Assembly (NCBI GenBank): GCA_033782935.1
Contig: JAWQEG010000286.1
Span: 5,221,501 to 5,285,500, forward strand
Length of the DNA stretch: 64,000 bases
Source of the DNA: Petrolisthes cinctipes
Lineage: Eukaryota; Arthropoda; Malacostraca; Decapoda; Porcellanidae
Direction of reading: 5' to 3'
Numbering within the stretch: position 1 is the first letter of the stretch; every line of letters starts with the position of its first letter. Below, piece by piece: positions 38,606-50,249 of the stretch. The translations under genes were made by a program, and so were the position numbers. The notes beneath the pieces are model-generated. The model worked only from the letters and a program-made list of their open reading frames with translations. It had not been told where the DNA came from and did not search any database.

Positions 38606-39354
38606 ATGCTGAAAATCGATATTTTAGATTCCCAAAGTCAATATGAGCATGTATCTTCTGTACCCGTTTATATCTCAAATTCAGGCTCAAAACACCCGAA
38701 AATTCGATATTTTAGGGTCCCAGAAGCAATCTGTACATGCCTACTCAGTGCTAGAATATTTTCGAAATATAGGCTAAAAACATGATAAAAATCGATATTT
38801 TAGGTGCCAAAAAGTCGATATCTCAAATTAAGGCCGAAAACACCCGAAAATTCTATATTTAGGGGTCCCAGAAGCGATCTGTACATGCCTACTCCGTGTT
38901 AGAGTATTTTCAAAATACAGGCCCAAAACATGCTCAAAATCGATGTTTTAGGTGCCAAAAAATCGATATGTGCATGTACCTTCAGTACCCGTTTATATCT
39001 CAAATTCAGGCTCAAAACACCCGAAAATTCGATATTTTGGGGTCCCAGAAGCAATCTGTACATGCCTACTCAGTGCTAGAATATTTTCAAAATATAGACC
39101 TAATACATGCTAAAATCGATATTTTAGGTGCCAAAAAGACGATATCTCAAATTAAGGCCCAAAACACCCGAAAATTCGATATTTAGGGGTCCCAGAAGCG
39201 ATCTGTACATGCCTACTCAGTGCTAGAATATTTTCAAAATATAGGCTTAAAACATGCTAAAAATCGATATTTTAGGTGCGTAAGGGCGATATCTCAAATT
39301 CAGGCCCAAAACACCCTAAAATTCGATATTTTTGGGTCCCAGTAGCGATGTGTA
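38606..39354 (+). repeat. Zone I monomers between block P' and the zone junction
   Basis: Ordinary L and S monomers with private variants, including attttcgaaatataggc (38,760), atgctaaaatcgat with one A lost (39,107), and accctaaaattcgatttt-like changes near 39,313. No clear duplicate was found for the stretch as a whole. Confidence 0.75.
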
Positions 39355-40169
39355 CATGCCTACTCCGTGTTAGAGTATTTTCAAAATACAGGCCAAAAAC
39401 ATACTGAAAATCGATCTTTTAGGTGCCCAAAAGTCGATATGTGCATGTGTCTTCTGTATCTGTTTATATCTCAAATTCTGGCCCTAAACACCCGAAAATT
39501 CGATATTTTGGGGTCCCAGAAGCGATCTGTACATGCCTACTCAGTGCTAGAATTTTTTCAAAATATAGGCTCAAAACATGCTAAAAATCGATATTTTAGG
39601 TGCGTAAAGGCGATATCTCAAATTCAGGCCTAAAACACCCGAAAATTCGATATTATGGGATCCCAGAAGCAATCTGTAAATGCCCACTCCGTGTTAGAGT
39701 ATTTACAAAATACAGGCCCAAAACATGCTCAAAATCGATGTTTTAGGTGCCTAAAAGTCGATATGTGCATCCATCTTCTGTACCCGTTTATATCTCAAAT
39801 TCAGGCCCTAAACACCCGAAAATTCAATATTTTGGGTCCCAGAAGCAATCTGTACATGCCTACTCAGTGCTAGAATATTTTCAAAATATAGGCTAAATAC
39901 ATGCTAAAAATCTATATTTTAGGTGCCAAAAAGTCGATATCTCAAATTAAGGCCCAAAACACCCGAAAATTTGATATTTAGGGGTCCCAAAGCGATCTGT
40001 ACATGCCTACTCAGTGCGAGAATATTTTCAAAATATAGGCCCAAAACATGCTAAAAATCGATATTTTAGGTTCGTAAGGGCGATATCTCAAATTCAGGCC
40101 CAAAACACCCGAAAATTCGATATTTTGGGGTCCCAGAAGCGATCTGTACATGCCTACTCCTTGCTAGCT
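39355..40169 (+). repeat. Zone junction region, copy 1
   Basis: Holds the last zone I monomers before the switch. It matches 42,932-44,426 in three steps at offsets 3,577, 3,754 and 4,081. Shared rare forms: gtgcatgtgtcttctgtatc, tattatgggatcc, gcatccatcttctg, aaatctatattttagg, ggtcccaaagcgatctg and ctcagtgcgagaatatt. Confidence 0.85.
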
Positions 40170-41587
40170 TGTTTTCAAAATATAGGCCCAAAACATGCTG
40201 AAAATCGATATTCTAGGTGCCCAAAGTCAATATGTGCATGCATCTTCGGTACCCGATTATATCTCAAATTCAGGCTCAAAACACCGGGAAATTCGATATT
40301 TTTGGGTCCCAGAAGCGATCTGTACATTCCTGCTCCGTGTTAGAGTATTTTCAAAATACAGGCCAAACCATGATGAAAATCGATATTTTAGGTGCACAAA
40401 GACAATATGTGTATGCATCTTCTGTACCCGTATATTGCCCAAATTCAGGCTCAAAACACCCGAAAATTCGATATTTTTGTGTCCCAGAAGCGATCTGTAC
40501 ATGCCTACTCCGTGTTAGAGTATTTGCAAAATACAGGCCCAAAACATGCTGAAAATCGATATTTTAGGTGCCCAAAGTCAATATGTGCATGCATCTTCTG
40601 TACCCGTTTATATCTCAAATTCAGGCTCAAAACACCCAAAAATTCAATATTTTTGGGTCCCAGAAGCGATCTGTACATGCCTACTCAGTGCTAGAATGTT
40701 TTCAAAATATAGGCCCAAAACATGCTAAAAATCGATATTTTAGGTACCCACAGTCGATATGTGCATGCATCTTCTGTACCCGTTTATATCTCAAATTCAG
40801 ACTCAAAACACCCTAAAATTCGATATTTTTGGGTCCCAGAAGCGATCTGTACATGCCTACTCCGTGTTAGAGTATTTTTAAAATACAGGCCCAAAACATG
40901 CTGAAAATCGATTTTTTAGGTGCCCAAAAACAATATGTGCATGCATCTTCTGTACCCGTTTATATCTCAAATTCAGGCTCAAAACACCCAAAAATTCAAT
41001 ATTTTTGGGTACCAGAAGCGATCTGTACATTCCTACTCCGTGTTAGAGTATTTTCAAAATACAGGCCAAACCATGATAAAAATCGATATTTTAGGTACCC
41101 AAAGACAATATGTGTATGCATCTTCTGTACCCGTATATTTCCCAAATTCAGGCTCAAAACACCCGAAAATTCGATATTTTTGGGTCCCAGAAGCGATCTG
41201 TACATTCCTACTCCGTGTTAGAGTATTTTCAAAATACAGGCCAAACCATGATGAAAATCGATATTTTAGGTGCCCAAAGACAATATGTGTATGCATCTTC
41301 TGTACCCGTATATTTCCCAAATTAAGGCTCAAAACACCCGAAAATTCGATATTTTTGGGTCCCAGAAGCGATCTGTATATGCCTACTCCTTGCTAGAATG
41401 TTTTCAAGATACAGACCCAAAACATGCTCAAAATCGATATTTTAGGTGAACAAAGTCAATATGTGTATGCATGTTCTGTACTTGTTTATATCCCAAATTC
41501 AGGCTCAAAACACCCAAAAATTCAATATTTTTGGGTCCCAGAAGCGATCTGTACATGCCTACTCAGTGCTAGAATGTTTTCAAAATA
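40170..41587 (+). repeat. Zone II duplicate, offset 4,257, copy 1
   Basis: Matches 44,427-45,844. Shared rare variants: gatattctaggtgccc, cttcggtacccg, acaccgggaaattc, gtatattgcccaaatt, tttttgtgtcccag and cgattttttaggtgccc. The copies diverge where caaaatacagac meets caaaatataggc. Confidence 0.87.
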
Positions 41588-42465
41588 CAGACCCAAAACA
41601 TGCTCAAAATCGATATTTTAGGTGAACAAAGTCAATATGTGTATGCATGTTCTGTACCCGTTTATATCCCAAATTCAGGCTCAAAACACCCAAAAATTCA
41701 ATATTTTTGGGTCCCAGAAGCGATCTGTACATGCCTACTCAGTACTAGAATGTTTTCAAAATATAGGCCCAAAAACATGCTGAAAATCGATATTTTAGGT
41801 GCCCACAGTCGATATGTGCATGCATCTTCTGTACCCGTTTATATCTCAAATTCAGACTCAAAACACCCGAAAATTCGATATTTTAGTGTCCCAGAAGCGA
41901 TCTGTACATGCCTACTCCGTGTAGAGTATTTTCAAAATACAGGCAGAAAACATGCTGAAAATCGATATTTTAGGTGCCCAAAGTCAATATGTGCATGCAT
42001 CTTCTGTACCCGTTTATATCTCAAATTCAGGCTCAAAACACCGGAAAATTCGATATTTTTGGGTCCCAGAAGCGATCTGTACATTCCTACTCCGTGTTAG
42101 AGTATTTTCAAAATACAGGCCAAACCATAATGAAAATCGATACTTTAGGTGCCCAAAGACAATATGTGTATGCATCTTCTGTACCCGTATATTTTCCAAA
42201 TTCAGACTCAAAACACCCGAAAATTCGATATTTTTGGGTCCCAGAAGCGATCTGTACATGCCTACTCCTTGCTAGAATGTTTTAAAGATACAGACCCAAA
42301 ACATGCTCAAAATCGATATTTTAGGTGAACAAAGTCAATATGTGTATGCATGTTCTGTACCCTTTTATATCCCAAATTCAGGCTCAAAACACCCAAAAAT
42401 TCGATATTTTTGGGTCCCAGAAGCGATCTGTACATGCCTAGTCAGTGCTAGAATGTTTTCAAAAT
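41588..42465 (+). repeat. Zone II triplicated block, copy 1
   Basis: Recurs at 47,075-47,847 (offset 5,487) and 48,304-49,180 (offset 6,716). Shared markers: ctcagtactagaatg, cccaaaaacatgctg, the one-base loss ccgtgtagagtatttt, caggcagaaaacatg, cgatactttaggtgcc and ttttaaagatacagac. This copy and the third share ttttagtgtcccag near 41,880 and 48,597. Confidence 0.85.
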
Positions 42466-42830
42466 ACAGGCCAAACCATGATAAAAATCGATATTTTAGG
42501 TACCCAAAGACAATATGTGTATGCATCTTCTGTACCCGTATATTTCCCAAATTCAGGCTCAAAACACCCGAAAATTCGATATTTTTGGGTCCCAGAAGCG
42601 ATCTGTACATTCCTACTCCGTGTTAGAGTATTTTCAAAATACAGGCCAAACCATGCTAAAAATCGATATTTTAGGTGCCCACAGTCGATATGTGCATGCA
42701 TCTTCTGTACCCGTTTATATCTCAAATTCAGACTCAAAACACCCGAAAATTCGATATTTTTGGGTCCTAGAAGCGATCTGTAAATGCCTACTCCGTGTTA
42801 GAGTATTTTCAAAATACAGGCCCAAAACAT

Positions 42831-44244
42831 GCTAAAAATCGATATTTTAGGTGCCAAAAAGTCGATATTTCAAATTCAGTCCAGAAAACACCCGAAAATT
42901 CGATATTTAGGGGTCCCAGAAGGGATCTGTACATGCCTACTCCGTGTTAGAGTATTTTCAAAATACAGGCCAAAAACATACTGAAAATCGATCTTTTAGG
43001 TGCCCAAAAGTCGATATGTGCATGTGTCTTCTGTATCTGTTTATATCTCAAATTCTGGCCTTAAACACCCGAAAATTCGATATTTTGGGGTCCCAGAAGC
43101 GATCTGTACATGCCTACTCAGTGCTAGAATTTTTTCAAAATATAGGCTCAAAACATGCTAAAAATCGATATTTTAGGTGCGTAAAGGCGATATCTCAAAT
43201 TCAGGCCTAAAACACCCGAAAATTCGATATTATGGGATCCCAGAAGCAATCTGTAAATGCCCACTCCGTGTTAGAGTATTTACAAAATACAGGCCCAAAA
43301 CATGCTCAAAATCGATGTTTTAGGTGCCTAAAAGTCGATATGTGCATCCATCTTCTGTACCCGTTTATATCTCAAATTCAGGCTCAAAATACCCGAAAAT
43401 TCGATATTTAGGGGTCCCAGAAGGGATCTGTACATCCCTACACCGTGTTAGAGTATTTTCAAAATACAGGCCAAAAACATACTGAAAATCGATCTTTTAG
43501 GTGCCCAAAAGTCGATATGTGCATGCATCTTCTGTACCCGTTTACATCTCAAATTCTGGCCCTAAACACCCGAAAATTCAATATTTTGGGTCCCAGAAGC
43601 AATCTGTACATGCCTACTCAGTGCTAGAATATTTTGAATAAATATAGGCTAAAAACATGATAAAAATCGATATTTTAGGTGCCAAAAAGTCGATATCTCA
43701 AATTAAGGCCCAAAACACCCTAAAATTTTATATTTAGGGGTCCCAGAAGCGATCTGTACATGCCTACTCCGTGTTAGAGTATTTTCAAAATACAGGCCCA
43801 AAACATGCTCAAAATCGATGTTTTAGGTGCCAAAAAGTCGATATGTGCATGCACCTTCAGTACCCGTTTATATCTCAAATTCAGGCTTAAAACACCCGAA
43901 AATTCGATATTTTGGGGTCCCAGAAGCAATCTGTACATGCCTACTCAGTGCTAGAATATTTTCAAAATATAGGCTAAATACATGCTAAAAATCTATATTT
44001 TAGGTGCCAAAAAGTCGATATCTCAAATTAAGGCCCAAAACACCCGAAAATTTGATATTTAGGGGTCCCAAAGCGATCTGTACATGCCTACTCAGTGCGA
44101 GAATATTTTCAAAATATAGGCCCAAAACATGCTAAAAATCGATATTTTAGGTTCGTAAGGGCGATATCTCAAATTCAGGCCCAAAACACCCGAAAATTCG
44201 ATATTTTGGGGTCCCAGAAGCGATCTGTACATGCCTACTCCTTG
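42831..44244 (+). repeat. Island of zone I sequence inside zone II
   Basis: S monomers (gtgcgtaaaggcgatatc near 43,180; gtgccaaaaagtcgatat near 42,853, 43,680 and 44,007) and zone I second halves reappear for about 1.4 kb. Most of the island is a copy of 39,355-40,156: the rare variants gtgcatgtgtcttctgtatc (43,018) and tattatgggatcc (43,228) match 39,441 and 39,651 at an offset of 3,577. It therefore looks like a duplication of the zone boundary and not an independent array. Confidence 0.85.
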
Positions 44245-44426
44245 CTAGCTTGTTTTCAAGATACAGACCCAAAACATGCTCAAAATCGATATTTTAGGTG
44301 AACAAAGTCAATATGTGTATGCATGTTCTGTACCCGTTTATATCCCAAATTCAGGCTCAAAACACCCAAAAATTCAATATTTTTGGGTCCCAGAAGCGAT
44401 CTGTACATGCCTACTCAGTGCTAGAA
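42932..44426 (+). repeat. Zone junction region, copy 2 (with extra whole monomers)
   Basis: Longer than copy 1 because of gains (or copy 1 losses) of 177, 327 and 176 bp, i.e. L, L+S* and L. The second S* monomer and the zone I L monomer at about 43,630-43,960 are among the extra units. It re-enters zone II at ccttgctagcttg (44,240), just as copy 1 does at 40,160. Confidence 0.83.
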
Positions 44427-45844
44427 TGTTTTCAAAATATAGGCCCAAAACATGCTGAAAATCGATATTCTAGGTGCCCAAAGTCAATATGTGCATGCAT
44501 CTTCGGTACCCGATTATATCTGAAATTCAGGCTCAAAACACCGGGAAATTCGATATTTTTGGGTCCCAGAAGCGATCTGTACATTCCTGCTCCGTGTTAG
44601 AGTATTTTCAAAATACAGGCCAAACCATGATGAAAATCGATATTTTAGGTGCACAAAGACAATATGTGTATGCATCTTCTGTACCCGTATATTGCCCAAA
44701 TTCAGGCTCAAAACACCCGAAAATTCGATATTTTTGTGTCCCAGAAGCGATCTGTACATGCCTACTCCGTGTTAGAGTATTTGCAAAATACAGGCCAAAA
44801 ACATGCTGAAAATCGATATTTTAGGTGCCCAAAGTCAATATGTGCATGCATCTTCTGTACCCGTTTATATCTCAAATTCAGGCTCAAAACACCCAAAAAT
44901 TCAATATTTTTGGGTCCCAGAAGCGATCTGTACATGCCTACTCAGTGCTAGAATGTTTTCAAAATATAGGCCCAAAACATGCTAAAAATCGATATTTTAG
45001 GTACCCACAGTCGATATGTGCATGCATCTTCTGTACCCGTTTATATCTCAAATTCAGACTCAAAACACCCTAAAATTCGATATTTTTGGGTCCCAGAAGC
45101 GATCTGTACATGCCTACTCCGTGTTAGAGTATTTTTAAAATACAGGCCCAAAACATGCTGAAAATCGATTTTTTAGGTGCCCAAAAACAATATGTGCATG
45201 CATCTTCTGTACCCGTTTATATCTCAAATTCAGGCTCAAAACACCCAAAAATTCAATATTTTTGGGTACCAGAAGCGATCTGTACATTCCTACTCCGTGT
45301 TAGAGTATTTTCAAAATACAGGCCAAACCATGATAAAAATCGATATTTTAGGTACCCAAAGACAATATGTGTATGCATCTTCTGTACCCGTATATTTCCC
45401 AAATTCAGGCTCAAAACACCCGAAAATTCGATATTTTTGGGTCCCAGAAGCGATCTGTACATTCCTACTCCGTGTTAGAGTATTTTCAAAATACAGGCCA
45501 AACCATGATGAAAATCGATATTTTAGGTGCCCAAAGACAATATGTGTATGCATCTTCTGTACCCGTATATTTCCCAAATTAAGGCTCAAAACACCCGAAA
45601 ATTCGATATTTTTGGGTCCCAGAAGCGATCTGTATATGCCTACTCCTTGCTAGAATGTTTTCAAGATACAGACCCAAAACATGCTCAAAATCGATATTTT
45701 AGGTGAACAAAGTCAATATGTGTATGCATGTTCTGTACTTGTTTATATCCCAAATTCAGGCTCAAAACACCCAAAAATTCAATATTTTTGGGTCCCAGAA
45801 GCGATCTGTACATGCCTACTCAGTGCTAGAATGTTTTCAAAATA
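44427..45844 (+). repeat. Zone II duplicate, offset 4,257, copy 2
   Basis: Copy of 40,170-41,587. One difference is tatatctgaaattcag (44,516) against tatatctcaaattcag. With the junction region to its left, it forms a duplicate of about 2.2-2.9 kb spanning the zone boundary. Confidence 0.87.
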
Positions 45845-47074
45845 TAGGCTCAAAACATGCTAAAAATCGATATTTTAGGTGCCCACAGTCGATATGTGCA
45901 TGCATCTTCTGTACCCGTTTATATCTCAAATTCAGACTCAAAACACCCGAAAATTCGATATTTTTGGGTCCTAGAAGCGATCTGTAAATGCCTACTCCGT
46001 GTTAGAGTATTTTCAAAATACAGGCCCAAAACATGCTGAAAATCGATATTTTAGGTGCCCAAAGTCAATATGTGCATGCATCTTCTGTACCCGTTTATAT
46101 CTCAAATTCAGGCTCAAAACACCGGAAAATTCGATATTTTTGGGTCCCAGAAGCGATCTGTACATTCCTACTCCGTGTTAGAGTATTTTCAAAATACAGG
46201 CCAAACCATAATGAAAATCGGTACTTTAGGTGCCCAAAGACAATATGTGTATGCATCTTCTGTACCCGTATATTTCCCAAATTCAGGCTCAAAACACCCG
46301 AAAATTCGATATTTTTGGGTCCCAGAAGCGATCTCTACATGCCTACTCCTTGCTAGAATGTTTTCAAGATACAGACCCAAAACATGCTCAAAATCGATAT
46401 TTTAGGTGAACTAAGTCAATATGTGTATGTATGTTCTGTACCCGTTTATATCCCAAATTCAGGCTCAAAACACCCAAAAATTCAATATTTTTGGGTCCCA
46501 GAAGCGATCTGTACATGCCTAGTCAGTGCTAGAATGTTTTCAAAATATAGGCCCAAAACATGCTAGAAATCGATATTTTAGGTGCCCACAGTCGATATGT
46601 GCATGCATCTTCTGTACCCGTTTATATCTCAAATTCAGACTCAAAACACCCGAAAATTCGATATTTTTGGGTCCCATAAGCGATCTGTACATGCCTACTC
46701 CGTGTTAGAGTATTTTCAAAATACAGGCCCAAAACATGCTGAAAATCGATATTTTAGGTGCCCAAAGTCAATATGTGCATGCATCTTCTGTACCTGTTTA
46801 TATCTCAAATTAAGGCTCAAAACACCCGAAAATTCGATATTTTTGGGTCCCAGAAGAGATCTGTACATTCCTACTCCGTGTTAGAGTATTTTCAAAATAC
46901 AGGCCAAACCATGATGAAAATCGATATTTTAGGTGCCCAAAGACAATATGTGTATGCATATTCTGTACCCGTATATTTCCCAAATTAAGGCTCAAAACAC
47001 CCGAAAATTCGATATTTTTGGGTCCCAGAAGCGATCTGTACATGCCTACTCCTTGCTAGAATGTTTTCAAGATA

Positions 47075-47847
47075 CAGACCCAAAACATGCTCAAAATCGA
47101 TATTTTAGGTGAACAAAGTCAATATGTGTATGCATGTTCTGTACCCGTTTATATCCCAAATTCAGGCTCAAAACACCCAAAAATTCAATATTTTTGGGTC
47201 CCAGAAGCGATCTGTACATGCCTACTCAGTACTAGAATGTTTTCAAAATATAGGCCCAAAAACATGCTGAAAATCGATATTTTAGGTGCCCACAGTCGAT
47301 ATGTGCATGCATCTTCTGTACCCGTTTATATCTCAAATTCAGACTCAAAACACCCGAAAATTCGATATTTTTGGGTCCCAGAAGCGATCTGTACATGCCT
47401 ACTCCGTGTAGAGTATTTTCAAAATACAGGCAGAAAACATGCTGAAAATCGATATTTTAGGTGCCCAAAGTCAATATGTGCATGCATCTTCTGTACCCGT
47501 TTATATCTCAAATTCAGGCTCAAAACACCGGAAAATTCGATATTTTTGGGTCCCAGAAGCGATCTGTACATTCCTACTCCGTGTTAGAGTATTTTCAAAA
47601 TACAGGCCAAACCATAATGAAAATCGATACTTTAGGTGCCCAAAGACAATATGTGTATGCATCTTCTGTACCCGTATATTTTCCAAATTCAGACTCAAAA
47701 CACCCGAAAATTCGATATTTTTGGGTCCCAGAAGCGATCTGTACATGCCTACTCCTTGCTAGAATGTTTTAAAGATACAGACCCAAAACATGCTCAAAAT
47801 CGATATTTTAGGTGAACAAAGTCAATATGTGTATGCATGTTCTGTAC
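47075..47847 (+). repeat. Zone II triplicated block, copy 2
   Basis: Copy with tttttgggtcccag in place of ttttagtgtcccag near 47,370. It ends inside a hybrid A/D monomer at about 47,847, where gtatatttcccaa replaces gtttatatcccaa. Confidence 0.83.
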
Positions 47848-47965
47848 CCGTATATTTCCCAAATTAAGGCTCAAAACACCCGAAAATTCGATATTTTTGG
47901 GTCCCAGAAGCGATCTGTACATTCCTACTCCGTGTTAGAGTATTTTCAAAATACAGGCCAAACCA
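47790..47965 (+). repeat. Hybrid monomer, A first part and D second part
   Basis: Starts as subtype A (gtgaacaaagtcaatatgtg, gcatgttctgtacccgt) and continues as D (atatttcccaaattaagg, then acattcctactccgtg). The switch falls within tctgtacccgt, which A and D share. This is the expected product of an in-register exchange between subtypes. Confidence 0.8.
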
Positions 47966-48303
47966 TAATGAAAATCGATACTTTAGGTGCCCAAAGACAA
48001 TATGTGTATGCATCTTCTGTACCCGTATATTTTCCAAATTCAGACTCAAAACACCCGAAAATTCGATATTTTTGGGTCCCAGAAGCGATCAGTACATTCC
48101 TACTCCGTGTTAGAGTATTTTCAAAATACAGGCCAAATCATGATGAAAATCGATATTTTAGGTGCCCAAAGACAATATGTGTATGCATCTTCTGTACCCG
48201 TATATTTCCCAAATTAAGGCTCAAAACACCCGAAAATTCGATATTTTTGGGTCCCAGAAGCGATCTGTACATGCCTACTCCTTGCTTGAATGTTTTCAAG
48301 ATA

Positions 48304-49180
48304 CAGACCCAAAACATGCTCAAAATCGATATTTTAGGTGAACAAAGTCAATATGTGTATGCATGTTCTGTACCCGTTTATATCCCAAATTCAGGCTCAA
48401 AACACCCAAAAATTCAATATTTTTGGGTCCCAGAAGCGATCTGTACATGCCTACTCAGTACTAGAATGTTTTCAAAATATAGGCCCAAAAACATGCTGAA
48501 AATCGATATTTTAGGTGCCCACAGTCGATATGTGCATGCATCTTCTGTACCCGTTTATATCTCAAATTCAGACTCAAAACACCCGAAAATTCGATATTTT
48601 AGTGTCCCAGAAGCGATCTGTACATGCCTACTCCGTGTAGAGTATTTTCAAAATACAGGCAGAAAACATGCTGAAAATCGATATTTTAGGTGCCCAAAGT
48701 CAATATGTGCATGCATCTTCTGTACCCGTTTATATCTCAAATTCAGGCTCAAAACACCGGAAAATTCGATATTTTTGGGTCCCAGAAGCGATCTGTACAT
48801 TCCTACTCCGTGTTAGAGTATTTTCAAAATACAGGCCAAACCATAATGAAAATCGATACTTTAGGTGCCCAAAGACAATATGTGTATGCATCTTCTGTAC
48901 CCGTATATTTTCCAAATTCAGACTCAAAACACCCGAAAATTCGATATTTTTGGGTCCCAGAAGCGATCTGTACATGCCTACTCCTTGCTAGAATGTTTTA
49001 AAGATACAGACCCAAAACATGCTCAAAATCGATATTTTAGGTGAACAAAGTCAATATGTGTATGCATGTTCTGTACCCTTTTATATCCCAAATTCAGGCT
49101 CAAAACACCCAAAAATTCGATATTTTTGGGTCCCAGAAGCGATCTGTACATGCCTAGTCAGTGCTAGAATGTTTTCAAAA
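48304..49180 (+). repeat. Zone II triplicated block, copy 3
   Basis: Matches copy 1 more fully than copy 2 does, including acccttttatatccc in the following A monomer (49,076 and 42,360) and gcctagtcagtgc. It lies only 1,229 bp from copy 2. Confidence 0.85.
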
Positions 49181-50249
49181 TATAGGCCCAAAACATGCTA
49201 GAAATCGATATTTTAGGTGACCACAGTCGATATGTGCATGCATCTTCTGTACCCGTTTATATCTCAAATTCAGACTCAAAACACCCGAAAATTCGATATT
49301 TTTGGGTCCCATAAGCGATCTGTACATGCCTACTCCGTGTTAGAGTATTTTCAAAATACAGGCCCAAAACATGCTGAAAATCGATATTTTAGGTGCCCAA
49401 AGTCAATATGTGCATGCATCTTCTGTACCCGTTTATATCTCAAATTCAGGCTCAAAACTCCGGAAAATTCGATATTTTTGGGTCCCAGAAGCGATCAGTA
49501 CATTCCTACTCCGTGTTAGAGTATTTTCAAAATACAGGCCAAATCATGATGAAAATCGATATTTTAGGTGCCCAAAGACAATATGTGTATGCATCTTCTG
49601 TACCCGTATATTTCCCAAATTAAGGCTCAAAACACCCGAAAATTCGATATTTTTGGGTCCCAGAAGCGATCCGTACATGCCTACTCCTTGCTAGAATGTT
49701 TTCAAGATACAGACCCAAAACATGCTCAAAATCGATATTTTAGGTGAACAAAGTCAATATGTGTATGCTTGTTCTGTACCCGTTTATATCCCCAATTCAG
49801 GCTCAAAACACCCAAAAATTCAATATTTTTGGGTCCCAGAAGCGATCTGTACATGCCTATTCAGTACTAGAATGTTTTCAAAATATAAGCCCAAAACATG
49901 CTGAAAATCGATATTTTAGGTGCCCACAGTCGATATGTGCATGCATCTTCTGTACCCGTTTATATCTCAAATTCAGACTCAAAACACCCTAAAATTCGAT
50001 ATTTTTGGACCCCAGAAGCGATCTGTACATGCCTACTCCGTGTTAGAGTATTTTCAAAATACAGGCCCAAAACATGCTGAAAATCGATATTTTAGGTGCC
50101 CAAAGTCAATATGTGCATGCATCTTCTGTACCTGTTTATATCTCAAATTCAGGCTCAAAACACCGGAAAATTCGATATTTTTGGGTCCCAGAAGCGATCT
50201 GTACATGCCTACTCCGTGTTAGAGTATTTTCAAAATACAGGCCAAAACA

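Larger units (their letters stand above)
1..40156 (+). repeat. Zone I: mixed long (L) and short (S) monomers
   Basis: This zone alternates L monomers of 176-177 bp with S monomers of 147-150 bp, most often as L-L-S (about 500 bp) or L-S (about 325 bp). Phase points taken at the gatctgtaca landmark from base 64 give steps of 177, 177, 150, 177, 148, 177, 176, 147, 177, 177, 147, 176, 147. L monomers carry gtgcccaaaagtcgatatg; S monomers carry gtgcgtaaaggcgatatc or gtgccaaaaagtcgatatc. Two flavours of the second half-monomer occur throughout: ctccgtgttagagtatttt and ctcagtgctagaatatttt. Confidence 0.93.
40157..42830 (+). repeat. Zone II, first segment: L-only monomers of subtypes A-D
   Basis: At about 40,157 the text changes from zone I to zone II: ctccttgctag appears, S monomers vanish, and the diagnostic second-half form ttcgatatttttgggtccc becomes the rule. 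Subtypes seen are D (caaaccatgatg plus gtatatttcccaa, 175 bp), C (gtgcccaaagtcaatatg), B (gtgcccacagtcgatatg) and A (gtgaacaaagtcaatatg). The segment ends at about 42,830, where S-type gtgccaaaaagtcgatat returns. Confidence 0.88.

Noticed and set aside
42831..44244. Inserted mobile element in zone II
   Set aside because: The sequence is ordinary zone I satellite, matches 39,355-40,156 closely, and has no terminal repeats, target-site duplication or coding content.
47812..48816. Longest forward frame (334 codons) in zone II as a protein gene
   Set aside because: With 175/176-bp monomers the frame rotates through all three translations of the repeat. It stays open only because stops are scarce in all forward frames of these subtypes.
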